A DNA stretch of 64,000 nt from Blastomonas sp. CACIA14H2 (GCA_000503195.1 AYSC01000010.1:1-64000); one strand, 5' to 3'; numbered from the stretch's first letter, positions 25,844 through 34,406 are shown. Program-made: numbers and translations. Notes: generated by a model not told the origin, from the letters alone.

Positions 25844-25926
25844 CACGTGTCACCGTAATTCCGTAATTCCACCTGTCACCGGAATTCATGAATAATTTGG
25901 GGGTTGCTGCACCTGTCACCGGGATT
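25844..25926. repeat. Three imperfect copies of a 17-base motif
   Basis: CACGTGTCACCGTAATT (25844), CACCTGTCACCGGAATT (25870) and CACCTGTCACCGGGATT (25910). The last copy overlaps the stop of the lipoprotein gene. They lie beside the RAYT start and could be its REP-type substrates or ends, though they are not obviously palindromic. Confidence 0.55.
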
Positions 25927-26455
25927 GCAGCTTCAAATCAACAAATTCAATACCATTATTAACAATAAAATCTTTGCGACTTCTAACGATTTTATAGCCT
26001 TCAATAAAGTTCAAGCTTGACGGGAGGCAGAACACTTTAGCACTACGAACATTAACTGTGTTTTTCTCAAAATCATTGTCCAGGCTATCCGAATATGAAT
26101 TTATATCAATTACCGCGCTCTCCAGATTAAATATCAAAATAGCTGAGCCGCTATAATTACTGTGAAATGTTCCCTCATTGAAATCTTTATTGTTTATTTT
26201 GTTTGCGTTTCTAGATACGCCATTTACGCGAAACCCAAAACGACATTCTTCCAATTTCTGCACATCATCTCGAATCGGAGTTCCTACATAGTTAAAATTA
26301 GACCCCTCTTGAGTCCAACTAATAAATGCAACACCATTTTTTCCGCTGCGATCATCATCACGAAAACATTCATAATTACCTTTACTACAGGCCGGCAATA
26401 AAAATAGGGACCCGATCACCAAAATTCTTCCAAAAAACATTGCTCTAGCAACCAT
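25916..26455 (-). CDS. Small lipoprotein, candidate immunity protein for the RHS tip
   Basis: 179 aa from ATG 26455 behind GGAG. Type II signal MVARAMFFGRILVIGSLF with lipobox LLPAC predicts a lipid-anchored periplasmic or outer-membrane protein. The remainder contains several cysteines (YECFRDDD, EECRFGF, VFCLPSS) and no family I recognise. GC is strikingly low compared with the chromosome, as for polymorphic-toxin modules. Its start overlaps the end of the RHS-tip metallopeptidase frame by 11 bases, the usual arrangement of toxin then immunity gene. The immunity role is inferred from position, lipobox and composition only. Confidence 0.65.
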   Translation of the reverse strand: MVARAMFFGRILVIGSLFLLPACSKGNYECFRDDDRSGKNGVAFISWTQEGSNFNYVGTPIRDDVQKLEECRFGFRVNGVSRNANKINNKDFNEGTFHSNYSGSAILIFNLESAVIDINSYSDSLDNDFEKNTVNVRSAKVFCLPSSLNFIEGYKIVRSRKDFIVNNGIEFVDLKLQSR

Positions 26456-27517
26456 CGGGCTCTCCTTTACGCCGCAAAAACACACTCTTAGCGTGTTTCT
26501 TACAGTAACTGTCCAAATGTTCTTTGAACCGATTACGCATATCGATACCAACATTCCCGCTTTCAGGACGAAAAAAATGACCCCATCCCTGACCAATTTC
26601 AATGAACGCTTGAGTACTGATCGCCCGTTTTTCTCCAGTCAATTGATACTCCCGCGAACCACTATGTACAGGATCAAAACGATAATCCATATAATGTGAC
26701 ACCTCATGGCCGAGTGCAGCACCCAATGAAACACCCTTATTACCGTCACTCGATCAATTGTAATAACACCTTTCTCGTGCATTGCCACGTCACCGCTCCC
26801 AGTTGGGCCTTCTTTGATAGTGGGCCCGCCACCTTTATTTTCTCCCCCAAGATTTCTCAGGACAGAGCCGAACTTTTTGTACCCATCGGTTCCGAAAGTA
26901 TAAGTTCTCTGCGCACTCTTTATCTCGTTTCTGGCCTGTCTCGCCACGTCACAGTCTTTTTCACTATCACATGTATACATACCACTGGGATCAGCAGAGT
27001 TAACCGGATCGTTGCCGACATAAGCATAAAGATTGATCTGGTCCTCATAGCCGATCGGATCGGTCTGCAGGAACCGGCCCAATGTCGGCGAGTAGATGCG
27101 GGCCTTGTAATGGTACATGCCAAGATCCTCAAGCCAGGCCTGGCCCGTATACTGGAACCGCCCGATATTGCCTGAGCCTGGAATGCCATATTCGTCATAG
27201 CGGTTGATCGCGATAGTGTTGCCCCAGCCATCGGCGACCGCAGTGACCGATCCCTGGTGGTTGGTGAACAGATAGCGGCGGACGGAGGCAGAGGTGCCCG
27301 CGCCCTCGAACCACACCTGCGGCGTATCCGCGCCTTGCCCATGGACATAGCGCCGCAGCATGTTGCCCGATGCATCATATTCCGCCACCAGCGCATCGCC
27401 ATCGTACACGAACCGCGTCGTCCCGCTCGGACCACCGCTCACCTGCCACAGACGGCCCAGCGCATCATAAGCCAGGCTGACGTTGCGCGCACCGAAGGTT
27501 GCAAACCTGCCCCCATC
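26445..27517 (-). pseudogene. RHS C-terminal remnant with metallopeptidase-like toxin tip, frameshifted
   Basis: The frame opens after a TGA at 27518-27520 with RHS repeats ([30 protein letters not shown]), then the RHS core signature [45 protein letters not shown], the boundary of polymorphic toxins. The variable tip continues to ITID near 26738. There the frame breaks: the following codons in another frame read [20 protein letters not shown], carrying an HExxH zinc-peptidase motif, and continue to a stop at 26445. One base change would rejoin the two parts. The large N-terminal RHS shell and any secretion domain are missing, so this is a displaced tip, not an active toxin as read. The tip is AT-rich. 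Confidence 0.75.
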
Positions 27518-27583
27518 TCATAAGTTAAAGCCCCCCGCCCCATCGCGGCGCATCGTGGCTCGTCCATCGAGGAGCCAATGACC

Positions 27584-27766
27584 ATGCCTGCAAAATCCAA
27601 GGCGCAGCAGAAGGCGGCGGGGGCCGCGCTCGCGGCCAAGCGCGGGGACGCGCCCAAGAAGAGCCTCAAGGGCGCATCGAAGCAGATGGAGGAGTCCATG
27701 TCCGAAAAGGAGCTGGAGGACATGGCCTCGACCAAGCGCAAGAAGCTGCCCGAGCGCAAGTCCTGA
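27584..27766 (+). CDS. DUF3008 family small basic protein
   Basis: 60 aa, MPAKSKAQQKAAGAALAAKR... with ASKQMEESMSEKELEDMAST and a lysine-rich tail. It matches the DUF3008 family of small basic proteins of unknown role. An in-frame ATG also exists at 27578, but the GGAG ribosome site at 27571-27574 is well spaced only for 27584, and family members begin MPAKSK. It lies 11 bases before the next gene and is probably co-transcribed with it. Confidence 0.8.
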   Translation: MPAKSKAQQKAAGAALAAKRGDAPKKSLKGASKQMEESMSEKELEDMASTKRKKLPERKS

Positions 27767-27777
27767 GCGGGCCGGGC

Positions 27778-28236
27778 ATGCAGGCCGACATCACCCGCCA
27801 GCACCACGACGCCGCGTCCGGCGCGACGCCGGACATGCAGCGCTGGAGCATCTGGCGCAAATATGCCTATGGCTGGCTGACCTTGCTGTTCTTCGCGGTC
27901 TCGCTGGGGCTGCACTGGTATTTCGGCTGGCGCGCGTTCGAGAACGAGGCGCTGCAGCACGGCCAGGCGCCCGACATGTCCGGCTATCTCGACGAGATGA
28001 TGCGCGACACGTTCGAGAACTGGCAGTCCGAATTCCTCCAGCTGATCTGGCAGGTCGTAGGCCTCGCCTATTTCCTTTATGTCAGCTCGCCCAGCTCCAA
28101 GGAGAATGACGACCGGCTGGAGGCCAAGGTCGATGCGCTGCTGCGGCTGCAGGGGGGTGAGCAGGCCGAGACCATCATCCGCAGCATCGATGCGCGCTAT
28201 CTGCGCGATGCGGGCCATGCCGAGCCGCACAGCTGA
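27778..28236 (+). CDS. DUF6766-like two-segment membrane protein
   Basis: 152 aa. Cytoplasmic N-terminus, a membrane segment YAYGWLTLLFFAVSLGLHWYF (about residues 29-49), a loop with DEMMRDTFENWQSEFLQL, a second segment LIWQVVGLAYFLYVSS (about 88-104), then a charged C-terminus. The motif pattern (HWYFGWRAFxNEAxxHG; WQSEFLQL) matches the small membrane family I know as DUF6766, without a defined function. It lies in a short cluster with DUF3008 and DUF2383-type proteins typical of stress-related loci. Confidence 0.7.
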   Translation: MQADITRQHHDAASGATPDMQRWSIWRKYAYGWLTLLFFAVSLGLHWYFGWRAFENEALQHGQAPDMSGYLDEMMRDTFENWQSEFLQLIWQVVGLAYFLYVSSPSSKENDDRLEAKVDALLRLQGGEQAETIIRSIDARYLRDAGHAEPHS

Positions 28237-28377
28237 CCTGCAGCCCGCCGCCCCCGCCGGGCATCCGGGCGCGGAGCTAAACTATGTGGTTTCGCACCCC
28301 CCTGCCCAGCGCCGAAATGCGCGCACCGTCTCGCCCGACCCCGGGCGCAGGCGCATTTTCCCGATGGAGGTCCCCCA

Positions 28378-28833
28378 ATGGCCAGCTATGACAATGACAT
28401 CTCGCTCCTCAACTCGCTGATCGCGACCACGCTCGACAGCGTCGAGGGCTATCGCGAATCGGCCAAGGATGCCGAGAACCCGCAGCTCAAGTCGAACTTC
28501 GGCGAGCGCGCGACCGAACGCACGCAGGTGGTGGCGATGCTGCGCGACCAGGTCCGCACGCTTGGTGGCACGCCCGAGGATGACGGCACCGTGCTCGGCG
28601 GTGCGCACCGCATGTTCGTGAACCTGAAATCCATGATCGTCTCGCGCGACGACAAGGCGGTGCTGGAGGAAGTCCAGCGCGGCGAGACCTATCTGATGGA
28701 AAAGTTCGAGACCGCGCTCAACGATCGCAACGCCTCGCCCGAAACGCTGCGCGTGATCGAGCAGGCGCACAGCCAGATCGCCTCGGGCAGCAGCGCGATG
28801 CAGGGCCTGGGATCGACCACCACCGGCTATTGA
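28378..28833 (+). CDS. PA2169/DUF2383 family four-helix-bundle protein
   Basis: 151 aa, beginning MASYDNDISLLNSLIATTLDS. The ferritin-like four-helix pattern of the PA2169 family is visible: GYRESAKDAENPQLKSNFGERATERTQ, LRTLGGTPEDDGTVLGGAHR, and GETYLMEKFETALND. Members are small cytoplasmic proteins linked to stress responses, without known catalysis. ATG 28378 follows GGAGGT. A clear intrinsic terminator follows the stop, ending this cluster immediately before the mobile element. Confidence 0.8.
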   Translation: MASYDNDISLLNSLIATTLDSVEGYRESAKDAENPQLKSNFGERATERTQVVAMLRDQVRTLGGTPEDDGTVLGGAHRMFVNLKSMIVSRDDKAVLEEVQRGETYLMEKFETALNDRNASPETLRVIEQAHSQIASGSSAMQGLGSTTTGY

Positions 28834-28860
28834 CGCTGCGCCAGTCCGCGCGACCAGGGA

Positions 28861-28889
28861 AAGAGGGGCCATCCGTGCCCCTCTTTTTT
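28861..28889 (+). terminator. Intrinsic terminator
   Basis: AAGAGGGGC, a 7-base loop, GCCCCTCTT, then TTTT. It stands 27 bases after the DUF2383 gene and is a textbook rho-independent terminator. Confidence 0.9.
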
Positions 28890-28954
28890 GGCGCGCACGC
28901 GGCGACAATCAGGCCGAAGCCTGATCTCATGTCGCTGCAAGATATCGGAAAAAC

Positions 28955-28972
28955 TGGAGCGGGTGAAGGGAT
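28955..28972. other. attL: Left attachment site (tRNA-Gly 3' end fragment)
   Basis: TGGAGCGGGTGAAGGGAT, the reverse complement of a tRNA-Gly acceptor end (ATCCCTTCACCCGCTCCA). It recurs as a direct repeat with one mismatch at 54213-54230. Together they delimit a 25-kb element whose integrase starts 129 bases to the right. Confidence 0.75.
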
Positions 28973-29017
28973 CACCACAAACAACTATAAATGAACAATA
29001 TTTTTTGCTATAATCAC

Positions 29018-29086
29018 CCACACAGAACCTACACAGGTACGGCAGATCAAGCAGTTAGGTCGCCAATCTGCACAGTTTCTGCACAG
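29018..29086. repeat. Phased CACAG repeats, candidate integrase arm sites (left)
   Basis: Two pairs with an 11-base period: CCACACAG/CTACACAG at 29018 and 29029, CTGCACAG/CTGCACAG at 29068 and 29079. A third pair occurs at the right end (54137, 54148). A TATAAT (29009-29014) just left of the first pair may be the integrase -10. Confidence 0.6.
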
Positions 29087-29100
29087 TGGGAAGCGAAGAG

Positions 29101-30396
29101 ATGCGTTTCATCATCGACAAAGAGCAGATCAAGCCCGGCCTGATCATCTTCCGACGCGGCGATGTCGGGCACGACAATTTCTACTGCCGCGTGCGCATCC
29201 AGAACGAGGATCGCTACAAAACCATCTCTCTCAAAACGTCGGATCGGAACACGGCGCGCGATCGCGCGCTGGACGAGGATGCCGACATCCGCTTCCGCGT
29301 GAAGCACGATGTGCCGGTGTTCAACCGCCCCTTCTCGCAGGTAGCGGAGGAATATGCCGAGGCACAGCAGCGCCGGGCCAATGCGGGCGAAATTAGCCAG
29401 GCGCGCGCGATGAACGTGAAGAACAAGGTCAATGGTCCGCTCAATGCGTATGTGGGCAGCACGCAAGTGCACCTGGTGACGCAGGATCGCTGGGCGGAGT
29501 ATCCGCTCTGGCGGCGCGAGAACGGCCTCGGTCGCCGCAATGCCATCATCAGCGATTCCACCATCCGCATCGAGATGAGCATCTTCGCGGCCATCATGAA
29601 CTATGCCGTCGCGAAGCGGTATGTGCCCGCGCATCACCGCTTCGAGGGCATGCCGAAACTGAAGACCAACCGGCGCGATGAATTCACGCTGGAGGAATAC
29701 CGCAAGCTGCACACCAAGGGCCGCAAGTGGATGCGCGAAGCCACCACGCCGCAGGGCGTCTGGTATCGGCAGATGTGCTACAATTTCATTCTGATCATGT
29801 GCAACACGGGCATGCGCCCGCCCGAGGCGAAGAACCTTCGCTGGCGCGACATCACCACCGCCAAGGACAAAGACGGTCAGGAAATCCTCGTTCTCTATGT
29901 TCAGGGCAAGGGCAAAACCCGCAAGCTGATCGCGCCGACCAGCGTCGGCAAATATCTGGATCGCGTGCGCGAGCTGTCAAAAGCAACCAAGCCGGACGAT
30001 GCGGTGTTTACCATCATCAACGGCAAACCCGCCAAATGGCTCTACCGCGACACGGTCGAGGAGCTGCTAAAATACACCGAACTGCGCGAGGGTCCGAGCG
30101 GCATTCCCCGCACCACCTATTGCTTCCGCCATACCTATGCCACGCTGCGGCTCTCCGCCGGGGTGGATGTTTACATTCTCGCCCAGCAGATGGGCACATC
30201 GGTCAAAATGATCGAGCAGCATTATGGCCATGTGAACACCATTAAGCATGCCGACCGCGTGCTGATGGGCATCGGCGGATGGGACGCCATGCATGCGGAC
30301 ATGGACGCCGAAATTGAGAAACAGGAAGCCAAGGCGAAAGCCGCCGCCTCCATCAAGGCGAAGCAGCCTGCGAAGCCCCCTCGCTCTAAACGCTAG
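29101..30396 (+). CDS. int: Tyrosine recombinase / integrase of the mobile element
   Basis: 431 aa from ATG 29101 (MRFIIDKEQIKPG); an in-frame GTG at 29086 is possible but less likely. The catalytic domain has CNTGMRPPEAKNLRW with the first Arg, YCFRHTYATLR with the His/Arg box (first His replaced by Cys), and QHYGHVN with the nucleophile Tyr. The N-terminal half is a core-binding domain. A basic tail KAKAAASIKAKQPAKPPRSKR-like end closes it. Directly beside a tRNA-Gly 3' fragment, it most likely excises and inserts the 28,955-54,230 element. Confidence 0.92.
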   Translation: MRFIIDKEQIKPGLIIFRRGDVGHDNFYCRVRIQNEDRYKTISLKTSDRNTARDRALDEDADIRFRVKHDVPVFNRPFSQVAEEYAEAQQRRANAGEISQARAMNVKNKVNGPLNAYVGSTQVHLVTQDRWAEYPLWRRENGLGRRNAIISDSTIRIEMSIFAAIMNYAVAKRYVPAHHRFEGMPKLKTNRRDEFTLEEYRKLHTKGRKWMREATTPQGVWYRQMCYNFILIMCNTGMRPPEAKNLRWRDITTAKDKDGQEILVLYVQGKGKTRKLIAPTSVGKYLDRVRELSKATKPDDAVFTIINGKPAKWLYRDTVEELLKYTELREGPSGIPRTTYCFRHTYATLRLSAGVDVYILAQQMGTSVKMIEQHYGHVNTIKHADRVLMGIGGWDAMHADMDAEIEKQEAKAKAAASIKAKQPAKPPRSKR

Positions 30397-30659
30397 CGCC
30401 GCATCGCCGATGCTTTCGGGGCGTTCGCGTTCTCGCCGAGCTTGCCCGACGCACCGCTGGTGCTCACCGGTCGGGCAACCGGCCCAGCGGGGCTGTGGAA
30501 TAAGGTGCGCCGAGCCTCAAGCACCCCATGGGCCCGCGTCTTGTGCTGATGCCATCCCCTGCGCCGCTGGCGCTCTGACAGGGGAAGGAATCCGCACCAC
30601 TTCCCTCGATTCCCTTCGAAACGCTGGCGGGTAAACATGCAATCCTGCATCATCGCGCG

Positions 30660-31175
30660 ATGAGAACGTTCGTCCTGCCACCCGACATTGCCGAACTGAT
30701 TGCCGCGCGGAACAAGGTGCGCGACCACTACACGCGAAAGCTCCGCGAGCTGGGCAGTACGGCCGAATTGTCGTTCACGCTAGACGGTAATCTGATCGGC
30801 GATCTTGGCGAGGCGCTGGCGGTCGACCTGTTCGGTATTCAATTGGTGGAAACCAAGTCGCACGAAGCCATCGACGGCTTTGCGCCTGACGGTCGATCGG
30901 TCCAGGTAAAGGCGACCGGCACCGGGCGCGGTCCAGCTTTCCGGCTAACCGAGACACGGGCGGACCACTTGATCTTCCTGGACCTCGACCTGGAACGGTC
31001 GATCGGCGAAGTCGTCTACAACGGCCCCGAGCATTACGCCGTCGCCATGCTGCCGACCGTGTTCACTGGCCAACGCTCACTGACGCGCAGCCAGATCCGT
31101 GCAGCCGATGGAATGGTCCGCCCTGAAGAGCGCCTGCCGCTGCGACAAGCGTTTCCGGTGCCGAGCGCCGATTAG
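30660..31175 (+). CDS. Putative PD-(D/E)XK nuclease-fold protein
   Basis: 171 aa, start MRTFVLPPDIAEL. A possible nuclease core reads GDLGEALAVDLFGI (helix with Glu), then HEAIDGFAPDGRSVQVKATG, where Asp and the QxK pair resemble the D...(D/E/Q)xK site of restriction-like folds. I recall similar proteins described by a DUF6998-type domain, often near R-M and mobile genes. It stands alone between int and ardC. A defence or anti-defence nuclease role is inference from the fold pattern. Confidence 0.55.
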   Translation: MRTFVLPPDIAELIAARNKVRDHYTRKLRELGSTAELSFTLDGNLIGDLGEALAVDLFGIQLVETKSHEAIDGFAPDGRSVQVKATGTGRGPAFRLTETRADHLIFLDLDLERSIGEVVYNGPEHYAVAMLPTVFTGQRSLTRSQIRAADGMVRPEERLPLRQAFPVPSAD

Positions 31176-31435
31176 CGCCGACTTTCTGTAGAGTGACGGC
31201 CTGACATCCTAACCCGTGGAAGGGGCTGGGCCGCTGCCTGTCCCTCCTTCCGCCATCCCTGAGATTGATCCGCGAATTTGGCCGGGTGCGTCCCCCGGGT
31301 CAACAGGCTGCCCGCTCCATTCCCCCGGCATGCGCCGGGGTCCCGTGTTGCCTGTTCCGCCTGCGGCTGACCATGTGCCTATGCCCTCCGGCCTTTTCCT
31401 TCGCGTCCTCAGGAACAGCGAAAGGAGATCAGGAC

Positions 31436-32380
31436 ATGCGCAGCACCAGCACTTCCCGAACCGATGTCTACGAAGCCATCACCAACCAGATCATCACCGC
31501 CATCGAGGCCGGGGCAGGCTCCGGCAAGGTCCTGCTTCCCTGGCACCGCAGCGGGGCATCCATCACCCGCCCGGTGAACATTGCCAGCAGGAACCCCTAT
31601 CGCGGGGTGAACACCATCGCCCTCTGGGCCGCCGCCGATGCGCACGGCTACGCGCACGGCATCTGGGGCACCTACCGCCAGTGGAAGGAGCGCGGAGCCC
31701 AGGTCCGCAAGGGTGAGAAATCCTCCCTCATCGTCTTCTACAAGCAGTTCGACCGCGAGGACGACGCAGCCACCGACGCCGGGGGTGACGACGATGCCAA
31801 CGGCCAGCGCCGCTTCATGGCGCGGGCGTCCTACGTCTTCAATGCCGCCCAGGTGGATGGCTACCAGCCGGACGCCACCGCGCCCGAAGCAGCGCCCATC
31901 GACCCCATCGCCGAGGCCGACCGGCTGATTGCCGCCAGCGGGGCCACCATCCGCATTGGCGGCGAGGAAGCCTACTTCGCCCCCAAGGCTGACTACATCG
32001 CCATGCCCGCGCAGCACCGCTTCACCGGCACCCCCACCAGCAGCGCCACCGAAGGGTGGTATTCCACCCTATTGCACGAGCTGACCCACTGGAGCGGCCA
32101 TGAATCCCGCCTCGCGCGGGAGTTCGGCAAGCGCTTCGGCGACGATGCCTACGCCATGGAAGAGCTTGTGGCCGAGCTTGGAGCCGCCTTCCTCTGCGGC
32201 GATCTCGGCATCACTGCCGAGCCACGGCCCGACCACGCGGCCTATATCGGCCACTGGCTGCGCATCCTGAAGGGCGACCGCAAGGCGATCTTCACCGCCG
32301 CCAGCGCCGCCAACAAGGCAGCAGAATATCTGCGGGGGTTAGATGGGCAATTTGTCAGATCGATTGCTTCTGATCACTGA
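31436..32380 (+). CDS. ardC: ArdC-like antirestriction protein / zincin
   Basis: 314 aa from ATG 31436 (MRSTSTSRTDVYEAITNQ) behind AAAGGAG. The N-terminal ssDNA-binding domain runs to about residue 130 (PVNIASRNPYRGVNTIALW, YRQWKERGAQVRKGEKSS). The C-terminal metallopeptidase-like domain has LLHELTHWSGHESRL (HExxH at residue 214) and ELVAELGAAFLC. ArdC proteins shield incoming mobile DNA from host restriction. The natural tail is seen in the remnant at 33405-33460 (...LRGLGGG stop). In this copy the last residues are replaced by DGQFVRSIASDH, where the prepilin cassette abuts. Confidence 0.88.
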   Translation: MRSTSTSRTDVYEAITNQIITAIEAGAGSGKVLLPWHRSGASITRPVNIASRNPYRGVNTIALWAAADAHGYAHGIWGTYRQWKERGAQVRKGEKSSLIVFYKQFDREDDAATDAGGDDDANGQRRFMARASYVFNAAQVDGYQPDATAPEAAPIDPIAEADRLIAASGATIRIGGEEAYFAPKADYIAMPAQHRFTGTPTSSATEGWYSTLLHELTHWSGHESRLAREFGKRFGDDAYAMEELVAELGAAFLCGDLGITAEPRPDHAAYIGHWLRILKGDRKAIFTAASAANKAAEYLRGLDGQFVRSIASDH

Positions 32381-32436
32381 AAACAACGAAAACACCAAAA
32401 CCATACTGCGCTCACACAAATCTAGCCCGTAACCCT

Positions 32437-33261
32437 TTAAAACACTTCTCTAAAGACAGGCATGCAGTTTTTGTTTGATGACGTAAGTGCATATGTTGCA
32501 TTAGCGCCACTGGCTGTGTTCGCTGCACCTGTCGAGCATATATTCCAACGTCCAGCCACAACCTTCCCGGAAGCAGGTCTACCGTCGTCAATTTTACTGT
32601 CGATGTTCCATAGCTCTTCTGCGCGCATTAAAGGGCTATTCGGGTCTAACGGGGCATTAGTGCCCGCAAGTAGCATTAATATATGATTATATGTGCCATC
32701 AAAAAGGTAAGGATCTCCAATGAGGTTGCCGCGATACAAGGCCAACCATGCACCGTTATTATCAAATCTACTCTTCGGCATATTGCATCCCGCCAGATAT
32801 GCAGTGGTTGTCGCGCAAATACTGTTACCAGCAAAGTTTGTTGGGCTGCCAGTATATTTGCCTTCGATGAGTCCTGCATTTTCTAAATGCTTCCAAAATA
32901 AATAGGTCTCATATGTATTGACGCTATTATTTAGCGGCTCGATCTGCCCATCGCCATTACCATTGCAAGTAGCAATCGCTGGCTGTTCTGCTCTACAATC
33001 AGCGTTTCTACCATCATTTCCATCAAATGCTCCCCAGAATCCAGACGCGTTCGTCATGTCACCGGGCAGCGCAAAATACTTATCTTGAAATGTGCGTGTC
33101 GCCGTAATCCAGCGATTGTACTCAGTGGGCACCGCCCGCAGCTCCGCCGCGCGGATGAGCGACTGCCCAGCAAGAATACCGCCGGTCAACAGGCCGAGGA
33201 TCACAAGGACGATGGAGAGCTCGACGAGAGAGAAGCCAGACTGCGAACGCGTGGGGACCAT
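32437..33261 (-). CDS. Prepilin-like protein A of the cassette array
   Basis: 274 aa from ATG 33261 (the frame also allows GTG 33270). Type IV prepilin leader MVPTRSQSG with cleavage before FSLVELSIVLVILGLLTGG, then a helix GQSLIRAAELRAVPTEYNRW nearly identical in the three paralogues. The body (CNGNGDGQIEPLNNSVNTYET, NIDSKIDDGRPASGKV) differs strongly from B and C. Four or more cysteines suggest disulfides in a surface globular head. GC falls sharply after the leader. A perfect SOS-type motif lies 24 bases upstream. It is convergent with ardC. Assembly would need a host pilus or type II secretion machine, as none is in the element. Confidence 0.85.
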   Translation of the reverse strand: MVPTRSQSGFSLVELSIVLVILGLLTGGILAGQSLIRAAELRAVPTEYNRWITATRTFQDKYFALPGDMTNASGFWGAFDGNDGRNADCRAEQPAIATCNGNGDGQIEPLNNSVNTYETYLFWKHLENAGLIEGKYTGSPTNFAGNSICATTTAYLAGCNMPKSRFDNNGAWLALYRGNLIGDPYLFDGTYNHILMLLAGTNAPLDPNSPLMRAEELWNIDSKIDDGRPASGKVVAGRWNICSTGAANTASGANATYALTSSNKNCMPVFREVF

Positions 33262-33284
33262 CCGCTTCACAGTCTACCATGCTG

Positions 33285-33299
33285 GAACAGAATGGGAAC
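33285..33299. promoter_or_regulatory. SOS-type box of prepilin A
   Basis: GAAC-AGAATGG-GAAC, identical in all three prepilin promoters, 24 bases before the start. Confidence 0.55.
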
Positions 33300-33362
33300 T
33301 GATATATTCTCATAGCTCGAATCAGCGTTGCTGATCGGTGGCTTGGCGGAGCAAGTTGCCAC

Positions 33363-33460
33363 CTACGACCGCCGTTGCTGATCGAGCGCACGCAGCTTGC
33401 CGTACCGCCAGCGCTGCCAACAAGGCAGCGGAGTATCTTCGGGGATTGGGAGGAGGGTAA
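33363..33460. repeat. Fused remnants: 49-aa gene tail joined to ardC tail (junction A/B)
   Basis: 33363-33413 matches the 3' part of the 49-aa gene (35492 on), and 33405-33460 matches the end of ardC, including its natural stop at 33458. The two meet at the shared CCGCCAGCG. This is the scar left by a tandem duplication or cassette insertion. Confidence 0.75.
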
Positions 33461-33510
33461 AAATCGGGATCAGTTCCGCACGCAGATTCTGTCGATATGG
33501 CAATCTGAGT

Positions 33511-34305
33511 TCATTGAAACTGAAAATATAGATGACAGCTTCTTCTGGACGTAGACAGCATATAAGTATCGCTAATTGACTCTACAGGAAAGGTGCCTGT
33601 GATGCACCCCTGCTGCTCTCCATGTGAATTTGTTGCTGTCACGATACCATTCGCCGCCAAGCCATCATCGATTTTAATATCGATATTATACGCTTCATCT
33701 GATCGTATATTTGCAGTCCTTCCGAATTCGCATGCAAAGCTAGACCATCTGGGCTGACCTAAGATGAACATGTTTTTGGCCCCTCTGCCGAAGTTGCCGC
33801 GATCAGTATGGCATGGGAGCCAGCCCACATTCCCGCCCAGCTTTGATGCAGGATAGTCTCTTCCAGAAACCCAAGTTGTAGCGTCAAACGGCATATAAAT
33901 AAAACGCCCCTCAATGAGACCGGCGCGAGATAGATGGTTCCAGTACGTGTGGGCCTCATCGATCACGGTTACTTCATTCAATATTCCATCTCCATTGCCA
34001 TTACATGTGCCCGTGGTGGTGGAACCCCGCATTGCCGTGCGGCATGCGGTATCACGTCCTGTGCCGCCAGCTGTCGTCCAGAAGGAGGTCGCGTTGGGCA
34101 TGTCGCCAGGAAGCGCGAAATACTTATCGCGGAAAGTCTGTGTTGCCGTAATCCAGCGATTGTACTCAGTAGGCACCGCCCTCAGCTCTGCCGCGCGGAT
34201 GAGTGATTGGCCTGCCAGAATCCCGCCGGTCAGCAGCCCGAGAATGACGAGCACAATCGAAAGCTCGACGAGGGAGAAGCCAAACTGCGAACGCGGAGGG
34301 ACCAT
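33511..34305 (-). CDS. Prepilin-like protein B of the cassette array
   Basis: 264 aa, start MVPPRSQFG followed by the shared FSLVELSIVLVILGLLTGG segment and the AAELRAVPTEYNRW helix. The variable body contains CNGNGDGILNEVTVIDEAHT, GNVGWLPCHTDRGNFGRGAKNM and NIDIKIDDGLAANGIVTA. It is closer to C than to A in its middle (the CHT-RG-FGR-A-NMFIL pattern is shared) and keeps six or more cysteines. The low-GC body contrasts with the GC-rich leader. It is transcribed leftward from its own copy of the common promoter segment. Confidence 0.85.
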   Translation of the reverse strand: MVPPRSQFGFSLVELSIVLVILGLLTGGILAGQSLIRAAELRAVPTEYNRWITATQTFRDKYFALPGDMPNATSFWTTAGGTGRDTACRTAMRGSTTTGTCNGNGDGILNEVTVIDEAHTYWNHLSRAGLIEGRFIYMPFDATTWVSGRDYPASKLGGNVGWLPCHTDRGNFGRGAKNMFILGQPRWSSFACEFGRTANIRSDEAYNIDIKIDDGLAANGIVTATNSHGEQQGCITGTFPVESISDTYMLSTSRRSCHLYFQFQ

Positions 34306-34327
34306 CCGCTTTCAGTCTATCATTCTG

Positions 34328-34342
34328 GAACAGAATGGGAAC
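34328..34342. promoter_or_regulatory. SOS-type box of prepilin B
   Basis: GAAC-AGAATGG-GAAC, 23 bases before the start. Only in this copy is it overlapped by a perfect inverted repeat CATTCTG-GAA-CAGAATG (34321-34337). Confidence 0.55.
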
Positions 34343-34406
34343 TGATTTATCCTCATAGCTCGAATCAGGATCGCTCATTGGCAGGTCGGTTCGATCCATC
34401 GGCGAC

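Noticed and set aside
26639-26735. Hydrophobic C-terminus of the RHS frame as a membrane anchor
   Set aside because: It is the out-of-frame reading of the sequence that encodes the HExxH tip in the neighbouring frame.
34321-34337. CATTCTG-GAA-CAGAATG palindrome as a dedicated operator
   Set aside because: Perfect only in prepilin copy B; copies A and C lack the left arm, whereas the GAAC-N7-GAAC motif is kept in all three.
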